Positions 17,732 to 25,737 of a stretch of DNA of 42,439 bases are shown here, piece by piece. Each line of letters starts with the position of its first letter. Within the stretch, counting starts at the first letter, position 1. Both the position numbers and the translations under genes were made by a program. Location of the stretch: positions 54,786 to 97,224 of the forward strand of contig NZ_CALMAW010000033.1 in assembly GCF_937859915.1 (NCBI RefSeq). Reading direction: 5' to 3'. The DNA is from an uncultured Sphingomonas sp. Lineage in GTDB: Bacteria > Pseudomonadota > Alphaproteobacteria > Sphingomonadales > Sphingomonadaceae. Under the pieces are notes generated by a model. It saw only the letters and a list, made by a program, of their open reading frames with translations. It ran no database searches and was not told the DNA's origin.

Positions 17732-17750
17732 ATTGGACAAAATGTCCAAT
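17732..17750. promoter_or_regulatory. 8+3+8 bp palindrome between MFS carrier and cyo operon, operator candidate
   Basis: ATTGGACA (17732-17739) and its exact reverse complement TGTCCAAT (17743-17750) flank AAA. It lies 65 bases upstream of the MFS start and 34 bases upstream of cyoA. A TATAAA-like hexamer on the minus strand (17715-17721) places it near the leftward promoter. The form fits a dimeric one-component regulator. No regulator gene is adjacent. Confidence 0.5.
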
Positions 17751-17784
17751 GTTGCGGCGCAGCGCATTGGCCTAGCGGGGCGCC

Positions 17785-18870
17785 ATGTCTAAACCTGCTC
17801 GTCTCGTCCGTCTTCTCGCTCCGCTCAGCGCCTTAGCCCTTCTCGGCGGGTGTGGGATGGTCGTCATGCATCCGATGGGCGACGTCGCATTGCAGCAGCG
17901 CGACCTGGTGTTGATCGCCACGGCGCTGATGCTGCTGATCGTCATCCCCGTGCTCGCGCTGATCGCGCTGTTCGCCTGGCGCTACCGGTCGAGCAACGAG
18001 GACGCGACCTACACGCCCGACTGGGATCATTCGACCCAGCTCGAGTTGATGATCTGGGGCGCGCCGCTGCTGATCATCATCTGCCTGGGCGCGGTGACGT
18101 GGACCGGGACGCATCTGCTCGATCCCTATCGCCCGATCGGCCGGATCGCGGCAGGACGGCCGGTGCCGGCCAATGCCAAGCCGCTCGAGGTGCAGGTCGT
18201 CGCGCTCGACTGGAAATGGCTGTTCATCTATCCCGAATATGGTTTTGCCACCGTCAACGAGCTGGCCGCACCAGTTGACCGGCCGATCAAATTCCGACTG
18301 ACCTCGTCGTCGGTGATGAACGCCTTCTACGTGCCGACGCTCGCGGGCATGGTCTATACGATGCCGTCGATGGAGACCAAGCTCCACGCCGTGATCAACA
18401 CGCCCGGCGTCTACCGCGGCATCTCCGCCAATTACAGCGGCGCCGGCTTCTCCGGCATGCACTTCCAGTTCTACGGGATGAAGGACGCCGATTTCGCCGG
18501 CTGGGTCGCGCGCAACCAGGGCGCTGGCGGCGACCTCAGCCGCGCGCGCTATCTCGATCTCGTCAAGCCGACCCAGACGGTGCCGGTGATGCGCTTCGCG
18601 CATGTCGCACCCGGCCTGTTCGACGCGGTCGTCGGCCAGTGCGTCGAGCCCGGTACGCCGTGCATGTCCGCGATGATGAAGCAGGACGGCAGCGACACCG
18701 CCGGCATGACGCACATGCAGGGGATGGGCACGCCGGCCGGGCCCAAGGCGGTGTCGCCGCTGACCACCAGCCGCGCCGGCGGCGCGCCCCCGGGCAAGCC
18801 CGGCGACATCGCCCAACGCTCGCCCTCCGCGCCGTCGCACGCGACGCCGCCGCATCAGTCTGCTCTCTAA
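17785..18870 (+). CDS. cyoA: Cytochrome bo3-type ubiquinol oxidase subunit II
   Basis: A 361-residue membrane lipoprotein, subunit II of the proton-pumping quinol oxidase. A lipobox L-L-G-G-C places the lipidated Cys at residue 23. Two membrane helices (about 45-70 and 88-110) precede a periplasmic cupredoxin domain. That domain lacks the CuA ligand set, as expected for a quinol oxidase rather than a cytochrome c oxidase. From about residue 285 there is a tail rich in Cys, Met and His (C-V-E-P-G-T-P-C-M, then a Met/His stretch), followed by a Pro/Ser/Ala-rich end. It is the first gene of the operon; cyoB begins directly at the next base after the stop. Confidence 0.93.
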   Translation: MSKPARLVRLLAPLSALALLGGCGMVVMHPMGDVALQQRDLVLIATALMLLIVIPVLALIALFAWRYRSSNEDATYTPDWDHSTQLELMIWGAPLLIIICLGAVTWTGTHLLDPYRPIGRIAAGRPVPANAKPLEVQVVALDWKWLFIYPEYGFATVNELAAPVDRPIKFRLTSSSVMNAFYVPTLAGMVYTMPSMETKLHAVINTPGVYRGISANYSGAGFSGMHFQFYGMKDADFAGWVARNQGAGGDLSRARYLDLVKPTQTVPVMRFAHVAPGLFDAVVGQCVEPGTPCMSAMMKQDGSDTAGMTHMQGMGTPAGPKAVSPLTTSRAGGAPPGKPGDIAQRSPSAPSHATPPHQSAL

Positions 18871-20898
18871 ATGGCCACCAACATGACCCCCTCTCCGCTC
18901 GACGTCAGCCCGATCTTCGGCCGCTTCACGCTCGAATCGCTGCCGCTGCACGAACCGATCGTCGTCGGCACCTTCTGCGTCGTCGCGATGGGCGGCCTCG
19001 CGCTGCTCGCGACGCTGACCTATTTCAAGCTGTGGGCCTATCTCTGGAAGGAATGGTTCACCTCGGTCGATCACAAGAAGATCGGCGTGATGTACGTCAT
19101 CCTCGGCATCGTCATGCTGCTGCGCGGCTTTTCCGACGCGATCATGATGCGCGCCCAGCAGGTGATGGCGTTCCACGGGTCGGAGGGGTATCTCAACCCG
19201 CATCATTACGACCAGATCTTCACCGCGCACGGGGTGATCATGATCTTCTTCGTGGCGATGCCGCTGGTCACGGGCCTCATGAACTATGTCGTGCCGCTGC
19301 AGATCGGTGCGCGCGACGTGTCCTTCCCCTTCCTCAACAATTTCAGCTTCTGGATGACCGCGGGCGGCGCCATCATCGTGATGATGAGCCTGTTCGTCGG
19401 CGAGTTCGCGCAGACCGGCTGGCTCGCCATGCCGCCGCTCTCGGGGATCAGCTACAGCCCCGGGGTCGGGGTCGACTATTATATCTGGTCGCTGCAGATC
19501 GCGGGCGTCGGCACCTTGTTGTCGGGCGTCAATCTGATCTGCACGATCGTCAAGATGCGCGCGCCCGGCATGACCATGATGAAGATGCCGATCTTCTGCT
19601 GGACGTCGCTGTGCACCAACATCCTGATCGTCGCCGCCTTCCCGGTGCTGACCGCGGTGCTCGCGCTGCTGTCGCTCGATCGCTACGCCGGCACCGCCTT
19701 CTTCACGAACACCTTGGGCGGCAACCCGATGATGTACGTGAACCTGATCTGGATCTGGGGCCATCCCGAGGTCTACATCCTCATCCTGCCCGCCTTCGGC
19801 GTGTTCAGCGAGGTCGTGTCGACCTTCTCGGGCAAGCGGTTGTTCGGCTACACCTCGATGGTCTACGCGACCGCGGTCATCACGCTGCTCGCCTATGTCG
19901 TGTGGCTGCACCATTTCTTCACGATGGGATCGGGGGCGAGCGTCAACTCCTTCTTCGGCATCACCACGATGGTGATCTCGATCCCGACCGGCGCCAAGAT
20001 CTTCAACTGGCTGTTCACCATGTACCGCGGCCGGGTGCGCTTCGAGCTGCCGATGATGTGGGCGATCGCGTTCATGTTCACCTTCACGATCGGCGGCATG
20101 ACCGGCGTCCTGCTCGCGGTGCCGCCTGCCGACTTCGTGCTGCACAACTCGCTCTTCCTGGTCGCGCATTTCCACAACGTCATCATCGGCGGCGTGGTGT
20201 TCGGGATGTTCGCCGGCATCAACTACTGGTTCCCCAAGGCGTTCGGCTTCAAGCTCGACCCGTTCTGGGGCAAGGTCTCGTTCTGGACGTGGGTGAGCGG
20301 CTTCTACTTCGCGTTCATGCCGCTCTATGTGCTCGGCCTGATGGGCGTCACCCGCCGGCTGCGCACCTTCGACGACCCGAGCCTGCAGATCTGGTTCGAG
20401 ATCGCCGCCTTCGGCGCGTTCCTGATCGCGATCGGCATCGCCGCGCTGCTCATGCAGATCTACGTCAGCATCCGCGACCGCAACACGGCGCGGCTGCGCG
20501 ACACGACCGGCGATCCCTGGAACGGCCGCACGCTCGAATGGGCGACCTCGTCGCCGCCGCCCGACTATAATTTCGCGTTCACGCCCGTCGTCCATGACGG
20601 CGAGGCCTGGGCCGACATGAAGCAGCGCGGCTTCGTTCGGCCGACCGAAGGGTTCAAGCCGATCCACATGCCGCGCAACACCGGGGCGGGCCTGATCATC
20701 GCGGGCTTCAGCGTCGGCTTCGGGGTCGGCATGATCTGGTACGTCTGGTGGCTGGCGGCGATCTGCTTCGTCGGCATGCTCGGCGCGGCGATCGGCCACA
20801 CCTTCAACTACAAGCGCGACTATCACATCCCGGTCGACGAGGTGATCGAGACGGAGGGCCGGCGCACCCGCCAGCTCGCCGCGGGAGCGGTCGCATGA
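18871..20898 (+). CDS. cyoB: Cytochrome bo3-type ubiquinol oxidase subunit I
   Basis: A 675-residue catalytic subunit in the inner membrane that oxidises ubiquinol, reduces O2 to water and pumps protons. Visible ligands are His120 and His435 for the low-spin heme, His433 for the high-spin heme, and His298, His347 and His348 for CuB. Tyr302 lies four residues after His298 (W-G-H-P-E-V-Y), as for the His-Tyr cross-link. The quinol-site residues of the E. coli enzyme are all conserved at a constant offset (Arg85, Asp89, His112, Gln115), which supports quinol rather than cytochrome c as donor. Length matches E. coli CyoB (663). Start and previous stop abut (TAA-ATG), and it overlaps cyoC by 4 bases. 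Confidence 0.96.
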   Translation: MATNMTPSPLDVSPIFGRFTLESLPLHEPIVVGTFCVVAMGGLALLATLTYFKLWAYLWKEWFTSVDHKKIGVMYVILGIVMLLRGFSDAIMMRAQQVMAFHGSEGYLNPHHYDQIFTAHGVIMIFFVAMPLVTGLMNYVVPLQIGARDVSFPFLNNFSFWMTAGGAIIVMMSLFVGEFAQTGWLAMPPLSGISYSPGVGVDYYIWSLQIAGVGTLLSGVNLICTIVKMRAPGMTMMKMPIFCWTSLCTNILIVAAFPVLTAVLALLSLDRYAGTAFFTNTLGGNPMMYVNLIWIWGHPEVYILILPAFGVFSEVVSTFSGKRLFGYTSMVYATAVITLLAYVVWLHHFFTMGSGASVNSFFGITTMVISIPTGAKIFNWLFTMYRGRVRFELPMMWAIAFMFTFTIGGMTGVLLAVPPADFVLHNSLFLVAHFHNVIIGGVVFGMFAGINYWFPKAFGFKLDPFWGKVSFWTWVSGFYFAFMPLYVLGLMGVTRRLRTFDDPSLQIWFEIAAFGAFLIAIGIAALLMQIYVSIRDRNTARLRDTTGDPWNGRTLEWATSSPPPDYNFAFTPVVHDGEAWADMKQRGFVRPTEGFKPIHMPRNTGAGLIIAGFSVGFGVGMIWYVWWLAAICFVGMLGAAIGHTFNYKRDYHIPVDEVIETEGRRTRQLAAGAVA

Positions 20899-21542
20899 GC
20901 GCCGCGACCGTGACCGACACCACCGGCTCGCCTGCCGGCGAGGATCGCGACATCTTCCTGCTGATCGACGAGCACGACCATCCCGAGGGCGCCAGCACGA
21001 TGCTGGGCTTCTGGATCTACCTGATGAGCGACTGCCTGATCTTCGCGATGCTGTTCGCGACCTACGGCGTGCTCGGCACCAGCTATGCCGGGGGCCCCGG
21101 CCCCAAGCAGCTGTTCGAGCTGCCGCTGGTCGCGCTCAACACCTCGATGCTGCTGCTCTCGTCGATCACCTACGGCTTCGCGATGCTGGCGATGACCGAC
21201 GGCAAGCAGCGCGCGACGCAGGCCTGGCTGGCGGTGACCGGCCTGTTCGGCTTGGCCTTCCTGTGCATCGAGATGTACGAATTCACGGGGCTGATCCGCG
21301 AAGGCCATGGACCGTGGTCGAGCGCCTTCCTGTCGTCCTTCTTCACGCTGGTCGGCACGCACGGGCTGCACGTCACCTTCGGGCTGGTCTGGCTGGTGAC
21401 GCTGATGGTGCAGGTCCAGTGGAAGGGGCTGATCCCGGCCAACCGCCGCCGGCTGATGTGCCTCAGCCTGTTCTGGCACTTCCTCGACGTGATCTGGATC
21501 GGGGTCTTCACCTTCGTCTATCTGATGGGAATGCTGCGATGA
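20895..21542 (+). CDS. cyoC: Cytochrome bo3-type ubiquinol oxidase subunit III
   Basis: A 215-residue inner-membrane subunit with five hydrophobic segments (about residues 38-60, 80-100, 108-128, 148-172 and 190-212), the normal count for quinol oxidase subunit [24 protein letters not shown] and [12 protein letters not shown] are characteristic of CyoC. I chose the ATG at 20895, which overlaps the cyoB stop as ATGA and is followed directly by family-like sequence. The frame is open further upstream inside cyoB but that part is shadow. It overlaps cyoD by 4 bases. Confidence 0.94.
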   Translation: MSAATVTDTTGSPAGEDRDIFLLIDEHDHPEGASTMLGFWIYLMSDCLIFAMLFATYGVLGTSYAGGPGPKQLFELPLVALNTSMLLLSSITYGFAMLAMTDGKQRATQAWLAVTGLFGLAFLCIEMYEFTGLIREGHGPWSSAFLSSFFTLVGTHGLHVTFGLVWLVTLMVQVQWKGLIPANRRRLMCLSLFWHFLDVIWIGVFTFVYLMGMLR

Positions 21543-21901
21543 GCGCGCATATCGACACGCACGGCGCGCACGACGAAGAGTCGCACGGCTCGCGCAAAGG
21601 CTATCTGATCGGCTTCGGCCTCGCGGTCGTGCTGACCGTGATCCCCTTCTGGCTGGTGATGACGCTGCCGCTGTCGACCCAGGCGACCGCGCTGCTGATC
21701 ATGGCGTTCGCCGCGGTGCAGATGGTGGTGCATATGATCTACTTCCTGCATATGAACCGCAGGGCCGAGGGCGGCTGGTCGATCATGGCGCTGCTGTTCA
21801 CGCTGGTGATCGTGGGCATCGCGCTCAGCGGGTCGCTATGGGTGATGTATCACATGAACAGCAACATGATGCCGACGCAGCAGGTCCAGGACCAGGGGTG
21901 A
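21539..21901 (+). CDS. cyoD: Cytochrome bo3-type ubiquinol oxidase subunit IV
   Basis: A 120-residue small inner-membrane subunit with three membrane segments (about residues 22-44, 50-72 and 82-105) after a His/Glu/Ser-rich cytoplasmic start. MVVHMIYFLHMNRRAEGGW is the conserved CyoD signature. The ATG at 21539 overlaps the cyoC stop (ATGA), and the stop overlaps the next gene's GTG start. CyoD is thought to help CuB insertion and assembly. No cyoE (heme o synthase) gene follows; the SURF1-type gene takes that place. Confidence 0.93.
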   Translation: MSAHIDTHGAHDEESHGSRKGYLIGFGLAVVLTVIPFWLVMTLPLSTQATALLIMAFAAVQMVVHMIYFLHMNRRAEGGWSIMALLFTLVIVGIALSGSLWVMYHMNSNMMPTQQVQDQG

Positions 21902-22605
21902 CCCGCCCGTCGGCGCGGGTGGCGATCGCGGGGCTGATCGCCGCGCTGCTCATCGCTGCCCTGCTGGCGCTGGGCACCTGGCAGGTCTACCGGCGCGCCT
22001 GGAAGCTCGACCTGATCGCCGCGGTCGACGCGCGCGTCCATGCGGCGCCGGTGGCAGCCCCGGGGCCGCCCGAATGGCCGACGGTCGATGCAGCACGCGC
22101 GCAGTACCGAAGGGTGACCGTCACCGGTCATTTCCTCGATGTCCCCCCGGCGTTCGTCCAGGCGGCGACCGAGCGCGGTGCGGGCTGGTGGGTCGTGGCA
22201 CCTCTCGCGACGCCGCGGGGCTTTACCGTGCTGATCAATCGGGGCTTCGTCCCGGGCCGCGTGGCGCAGACGCCTCCGCCGGGCAGCCTGTCGATCACCG
22301 GCCTGTTGCGCATCAGCGAGCCCGGCGGCGGCTTCCTGCGGTCCAACGACCCCGGGCATGACCGCTGGTTTTCGCGCGACGTGGGCGCGATCGCAAAGGC
22401 GCGTCATCTCCACGACGTCGCACCCTATTTTATCGACGCCGATGCCGCCTCCGGTTCGCCCGGGGGACCCGTCGGCGGGCTGACGGTGATCGCCTTCTAC
22501 AACAACCACCTTGTCTATGCGATCACATGGTATGGCTTGGCGATGATGGTTGCCGGCGCCTTCGTGATCTTCGTTCGCAAGCATGGCGACGGCGCGGAGG
22601 AATGA
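21898..22605 (+). CDS. SURF1-family oxidase assembly protein
   Basis: A 235-residue inner-membrane protein with one membrane helix at each end (about residues 7-28 and 208-228) and a periplasmic domain between, the SURF1 topology. Family markers are GTWQVYRRAWKLDLI, YRRVTVTGHF, VLINRGFVP and the C-terminal NNHLVYAITWYGLA. SURF1 helps place heme in the oxidase active site. I chose GTG 21898, which overlaps the cyoD stop (GTGA); an in-frame ATG at 21838 lies inside cyoD. Its place in a quinol-oxidase operon matches the Surf1q class described in Paracoccus denitrificans. It overlaps the sensor kinase by 4 bases. Confidence 0.9.
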   Translation: MTRPSARVAIAGLIAALLIAALLALGTWQVYRRAWKLDLIAAVDARVHAAPVAAPGPPEWPTVDAARAQYRRVTVTGHFLDVPPAFVQAATERGAGWWVVAPLATPRGFTVLINRGFVPGRVAQTPPPGSLSITGLLRISEPGGGFLRSNDPGHDRWFSRDVGAIAKARHLHDVAPYFIDADAASGSPGGPVGGLTVIAFYNNHLVYAITWYGLAMMVAGAFVIFVRKHGDGAEE

Positions 22606-23921
22606 CCGACGTGGCTGCGCCTATCGCCGGTCCGGCGGCCGCCGCGCCCGACGCTGCAGGGTTCAAGAACGTGCTCCTTCTGGTGCAGCTGCGCTGGCTT
22701 GCGATCGCCGGCCAGTGTGCGACCATATTGGTCACGCGCTATGCGTTCGGCATCATCCTGCCGATGGCGGCGATGCTGGGCGTGGTGGCCGCGCTCATCC
22801 TGCTCAACACGGTCGGCATGCTGTGGCTGCGCGGTGCACGGCCGGTCGACAATGCCAAGCTGCTCGTCGCCCTGCTGCTCGACATCATGTGCCTCGCCGT
22901 CCAGCTCTACCTGAGCGGCGGCGCCACCAATCCCTTCGTATCGCTGTTCCTGCTGCAGGTCGTGCTGGGATCGGTGTTGCTCGAACGCTGGTCGATCTGG
23001 GTGGTCGTCATCTTCACCAGCGCGGCGTTTGGCCTGCTGACCATCGCCTACCGGCCGATCGCGCTGCCGCGAGGCTATGGCGTCACGCTGTTCCAGCTCC
23101 ATGTCGGCGGCACGTGGGTCTGCTTCGTGCTGGTGGCGGTGCTGTTGGTGCTGTTCGTGACCCGCATCAACGGCAACCTCCGCGAGCGCGACGCGCATCT
23201 GGTCGCCATGCAGCGTCGTGCGGATGAGGAGGACCATATCGTCCGGATCGGGCTGCTCGCATCGGGCGCGGCGCATGAGCTCGGCACGCCGCTGTCGTCG
23301 CTGTCCGTCATCCTCGGTGACTGGCGCCGCGCGCCGCACATCGTCGCTGATCCGGAGCTCGTGCAGGAACTGACCGAGATGCAGGCCGAGGTACAGCGCT
23401 GCAAGTCGATCGTCACCGGCATCCTGCTCGCCGCCGGCGAGGCCCGCGGCGAAGCGTCCGCGGCCAGCACCGTCCGCGCCTTCTTCGGGCGGGTCGTTGC
23501 CGACTGGCGGATCGCGCGCAGCTTTTCCGGCCTCGCATATCGCGACGGCTTCGGGGCCGATGTGCCGATCGCCTCCGACACCGTGCTGCAGCAGGTCGTC
23601 TACAACCTGCTCGACAATGCCGCCGATGCATCGCCCGATGCGATCATCGTTGACCTCGCGCGATCGGGCGACCTGCTCACCATTACCGTTGCCGACAGCG
23701 GGCCGGGCTTTGCGCCGGCGATGCTCGAGGGCATCGGCACGCCCTATAATTCCACAAAGTCGCGCCGCGGTGCCGGACTCGGCCTGTTCCTTGTCGCCAA
23801 CGTCATGCGCAAGCTTGGCGGAAACGTCAGCGCGCGCAATCGGCCCGGGGGCGGTGCCGAAGTCGTGCTATGCTTCCCGCTCGAAACGCTGGCGCTGACG
23901 GAGCAACTCGATGGCGGCTGA
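22602..23921 (+). CDS. regB: Redox-sensing histidine kinase of the RegB/PrrB/ActS family
   Basis: A 439-residue inner-membrane kinase with six hydrophobic segments in the first 190 residues. The quinone-binding signature G-G-A-T-N-P-F is at residues 106-112. The phospho-acceptor is His225 in G-A-A-H-E-L-G-T-P-L-S-S. Cys267 follows 42 residues later, close to the position of the redox-active Cys of Rhodobacter RegB. N (NLLDNAADASPD) and G boxes (DSGPGF, GAGLGLFL) are intact. In the family, oxidised quinone or Cys oxidation switches the kinase off. The ATG at 22602 overlaps the SURF1 stop. Being in the oxidase operon, it would sense the quinone pool its own operon draws on. Confidence 0.93.
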   Translation: MTDVAAPIAGPAAAAPDAAGFKNVLLLVQLRWLAIAGQCATILVTRYAFGIILPMAAMLGVVAALILLNTVGMLWLRGARPVDNAKLLVALLLDIMCLAVQLYLSGGATNPFVSLFLLQVVLGSVLLERWSIWVVVIFTSAAFGLLTIAYRPIALPRGYGVTLFQLHVGGTWVCFVLVAVLLVLFVTRINGNLRERDAHLVAMQRRADEEDHIVRIGLLASGAAHELGTPLSSLSVILGDWRRAPHIVADPELVQELTEMQAEVQRCKSIVTGILLAAGEARGEASAASTVRAFFGRVVADWRIARSFSGLAYRDGFGADVPIASDTVLQQVVYNLLDNAADASPDAIIVDLARSGDLLTITVADSGPGFAPAMLEGIGTPYNSTKSRRGAGLGLFLVANVMRKLGGNVSARNRPGGGAEVVLCFPLETLALTEQLDGG

Positions 23922-24444
23922 GCCGCTCCTTTTCGTCGTGGAAGACGATTCCGCGTTCGCGCACACGCTCGGACGGTCGTTCGAGCGGCGCGGCTACCGG
24001 GTCGCGCTGGCGGCCGACCCGGTTGAGCTCGAAGCCTTGCTGGCGACCCAGACGCCGGACTTCGCGGTCGTCGACCTCAAGCTTGGCAACGCCTCGGGGC
24101 TCGCCTGCGTGCAGACGCTGCACGAGCAGGATCCGGACACCGTCATCGTCGTGCTGACCGGCTATGCCAGCATCGCGACCGCGGTGCAGGCGATCAAATT
24201 GGGCGCCACCTCCTATCTCGCCAAGCCGGCCGATACCGACGACATCGAAGCCGCCTTCGGGATGGTCGCCGGCGACGTGAATGCCCCCATTTCTGAACGG
24301 AAGACGACGATCAAGACGCTGGAATGGGAGCGTATCCACAAGACGCTGGCCGCCAGTGACTTCAACGTCTCGGAAACCGCACGGCGGCTCGGCATGCACC
24401 GGCGGACCCTGGCGCGGAAGCTGGAAAAGCGCCCGCTCCGCTGA
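23911..24444 (+). CDS. regA: Redox response regulator of the RegA/PrrA/ActR family
   Basis: A 177-residue response regulator. The receiver domain has the acidic E-D-D (residues 11-13), phospho-acceptor Asp55 (V-V-D-L-K-L-G) and Lys105. A short linker leads to a Fis-type helix-turn-helix at about 150-177, with N-V-S-E-T-A-R-R-L-G-M-H-R-R-T-L, the nearly invariant RegA recognition helix. Length matches the family (about 180). It overlaps the kinase gene by 11 bases and ends the operon, 10 bases from a convergent gene. In alphaproteobacteria RegA controls respiration, carbon and nitrogen fixation and energy genes; the cyo operon itself is a likely target here, which would give feedback control. 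Confidence 0.94.
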   Translation: MAAEPLLFVVEDDSAFAHTLGRSFERRGYRVALAADPVELEALLATQTPDFAVVDLKLGNASGLACVQTLHEQDPDTVIVVLTGYASIATAVQAIKLGATSYLAKPADTDDIEAAFGMVAGDVNAPISERKTTIKTLEWERIHKTLAASDFNVSETARRLGMHRRTLARKLEKRPLR

Positions 24445-24453
24445 CGCCTGCCG

Positions 24454-25530
24454 CTACACAGGCCGCCGCGATCCGGTGCGGCAGCGAGCGAGTTCATCCT
24501 GCAGCGTCCGGACCAGATCGGCAGCCGGCATCGCGCGGGCAAGCGGGGCGCCCTGGCCGGCCCATTGCGCGCCGAAGCCATGCTCGCCGCATGCCTTGGC
24601 GGCGGCATGCAGCGCCTTTCCGGCATCGTAGGCGATGGGATAATCGGGGGGCAGCCGGTCTTCGAAGTGGTCGTGCAGCGCCGTGAAGCGGTTGGGCAAT
24701 GCGCGGGCCGGGCGGCCGGAAATGCGCCGTGTCAGCGTCGTGTGATACGCGCGGGGGCCGGCCAGCGCGGTCCGATAGGCATCGTCGGCGGCGGATTCCG
24801 GGCAGGCGATGAAGGCGGTGCCGAGTTGTGCGGCAGCCGCCCCCAGATCGAGCGCGGCCGCGATGCCGGCGCCATCCATGATCCCGCCCGCCGCAACGAT
24901 CGGTAGCGTCGATTGGCGCACCAGTAGTCGCGTCAGCGCGATCGTACCGAGCGCGTCGTCGCGCGCATCGGGGTCGAACATGCCGCGATGGCCGCCCGCC
25001 TCGATGCCCTGCGCCACGATCGCATCGATCCCCGCGGCCTCGATCGCGTCGGCTTCCGCTAGGCTGGTGGCGGTCGCCATCAGATAGATGCCGCGCAGGC
25101 GCAGCGCGGCCAGCACGTCAGCCGGCGGCAGTCCGAAGTGGAAGCTGACGACCGGTGGCGCCCGATCGAGCAGCATCGCGAGCATCTCGGGATCGTCGGC
25201 GAAGCTCGGGTAGATGCTCCTCAATGTCTTTGGCGGCACCGCGCCGAACTCGGCGAATAGCGGCGCAAGCCATTCAAGCCATGCTGCTTCCCGAACCGGG
25301 TCCGCCCGCGGACGATCATGTACGAAGAGGTTGACGTTGAACGGGCGGTCGGTGCGGGCACGCAAAGTTTCGATCATCGTGCGCGCGCCGCTCGCATCGG
25401 TGGCGCCGACTCCGATCGACCCCAATCCTCCCGCTTCGCAAACCGCTGCCGCCAGTTCGGGGGTCGACACGCCCGCCATCGGCGCCTGGATCAACGGCAC
25501 GGCGAGCGTGAACCGATCGGTGAAGGACAT
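24454..25530 (-). CDS. Nitronate monooxygenase-family FMN enzyme
   Basis: A 358-residue TIM-barrel flavoprotein of the 2-nitropropane dioxygenase/nitronate monooxygenase family, which oxidises alkyl nitronates using O2 and FMN. Family motifs are I-Q-A-P-M-A-G near the start, V-S-F-H-F-G-L-P (about 128-135), E-A-G-G-H-R-G (177-183) and A-A-G-G-I-M-D-G in the phosphate-binding region. I chose ATG 25530, where the barrel begins; an in-frame ATG at 25581 is possible and neither has a good ribosome site. It converges on regA. Some family members are enoyl reductases or have other roles, so the substrate is open. Confidence 0.83.
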   Translation of the reverse strand: MSFTDRFTLAVPLIQAPMAGVSTPELAAAVCEAGGLGSIGVGATDASGARTMIETLRARTDRPFNVNLFVHDRPRADPVREAAWLEWLAPLFAEFGAVPPKTLRSIYPSFADDPEMLAMLLDRAPPVVSFHFGLPPADVLAALRLRGIYLMATATSLAEADAIEAAGIDAIVAQGIEAGGHRGMFDPDARDDALGTIALTRLLVRQSTLPIVAAGGIMDGAGIAAALDLGAAAAQLGTAFIACPESAADDAYRTALAGPRAYHTTLTRRISGRPARALPNRFTALHDHFEDRLPPDYPIAYDAGKALHAAAKACGEHGFGAQWAGQGAPLARAMPAADLVRTLQDELARCRTGSRRPV

Positions 25531-25698
25531 GTCGCGGCCCAGATAATGGACGATGGTGGGCTTATGCGCGCTGCGACGCATGATGGAAACCAAAGCGGCA
25601 AGGCGAAGGCGGATAGCCGTGTCGGCTATCGCGACGGATCGGCACGACGTCGTCGCGTGGCGGATTTTCCGCCTATACGGCAGATGTAACTCTGTAAA

Positions 25699-25726
25699 TT
25701 AAGCTGTAAAAATAGACACGTATAAC
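25699..25726 (+). promoter_or_regulatory. AT-rich promoter candidate with TGTAA repeats
   Basis: TTAAGC (25699-25704) and TATAAC (25721-25726) are 16 bases apart, and transcription would begin just before the ATG at 25738. Three TGTAA pentamers occur at 25685, 25693 and 25705. The stretch 25680-25735 is far more AT-rich than the rest of the window. Confidence 0.4.
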
Positions 25727-25737
25727 GATTATCCGAA

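Noticed and set aside
17667..17784. Search for an FNR-type box (TTGAT-N4-ATCAA) before the cyo operon
   Set aside because: None found. The only clear palindrome has a different sequence (TTGGACA/TGTCCAA).
17833..20826. 997-codon open frame on the minus strand opposite cyoA/cyoB
   Set aside because: It is antisense to two well-identified oxidase genes and is full of Arg, Asp, His and Glu with no fold-like pattern, the usual shadow of high-GC codon use.
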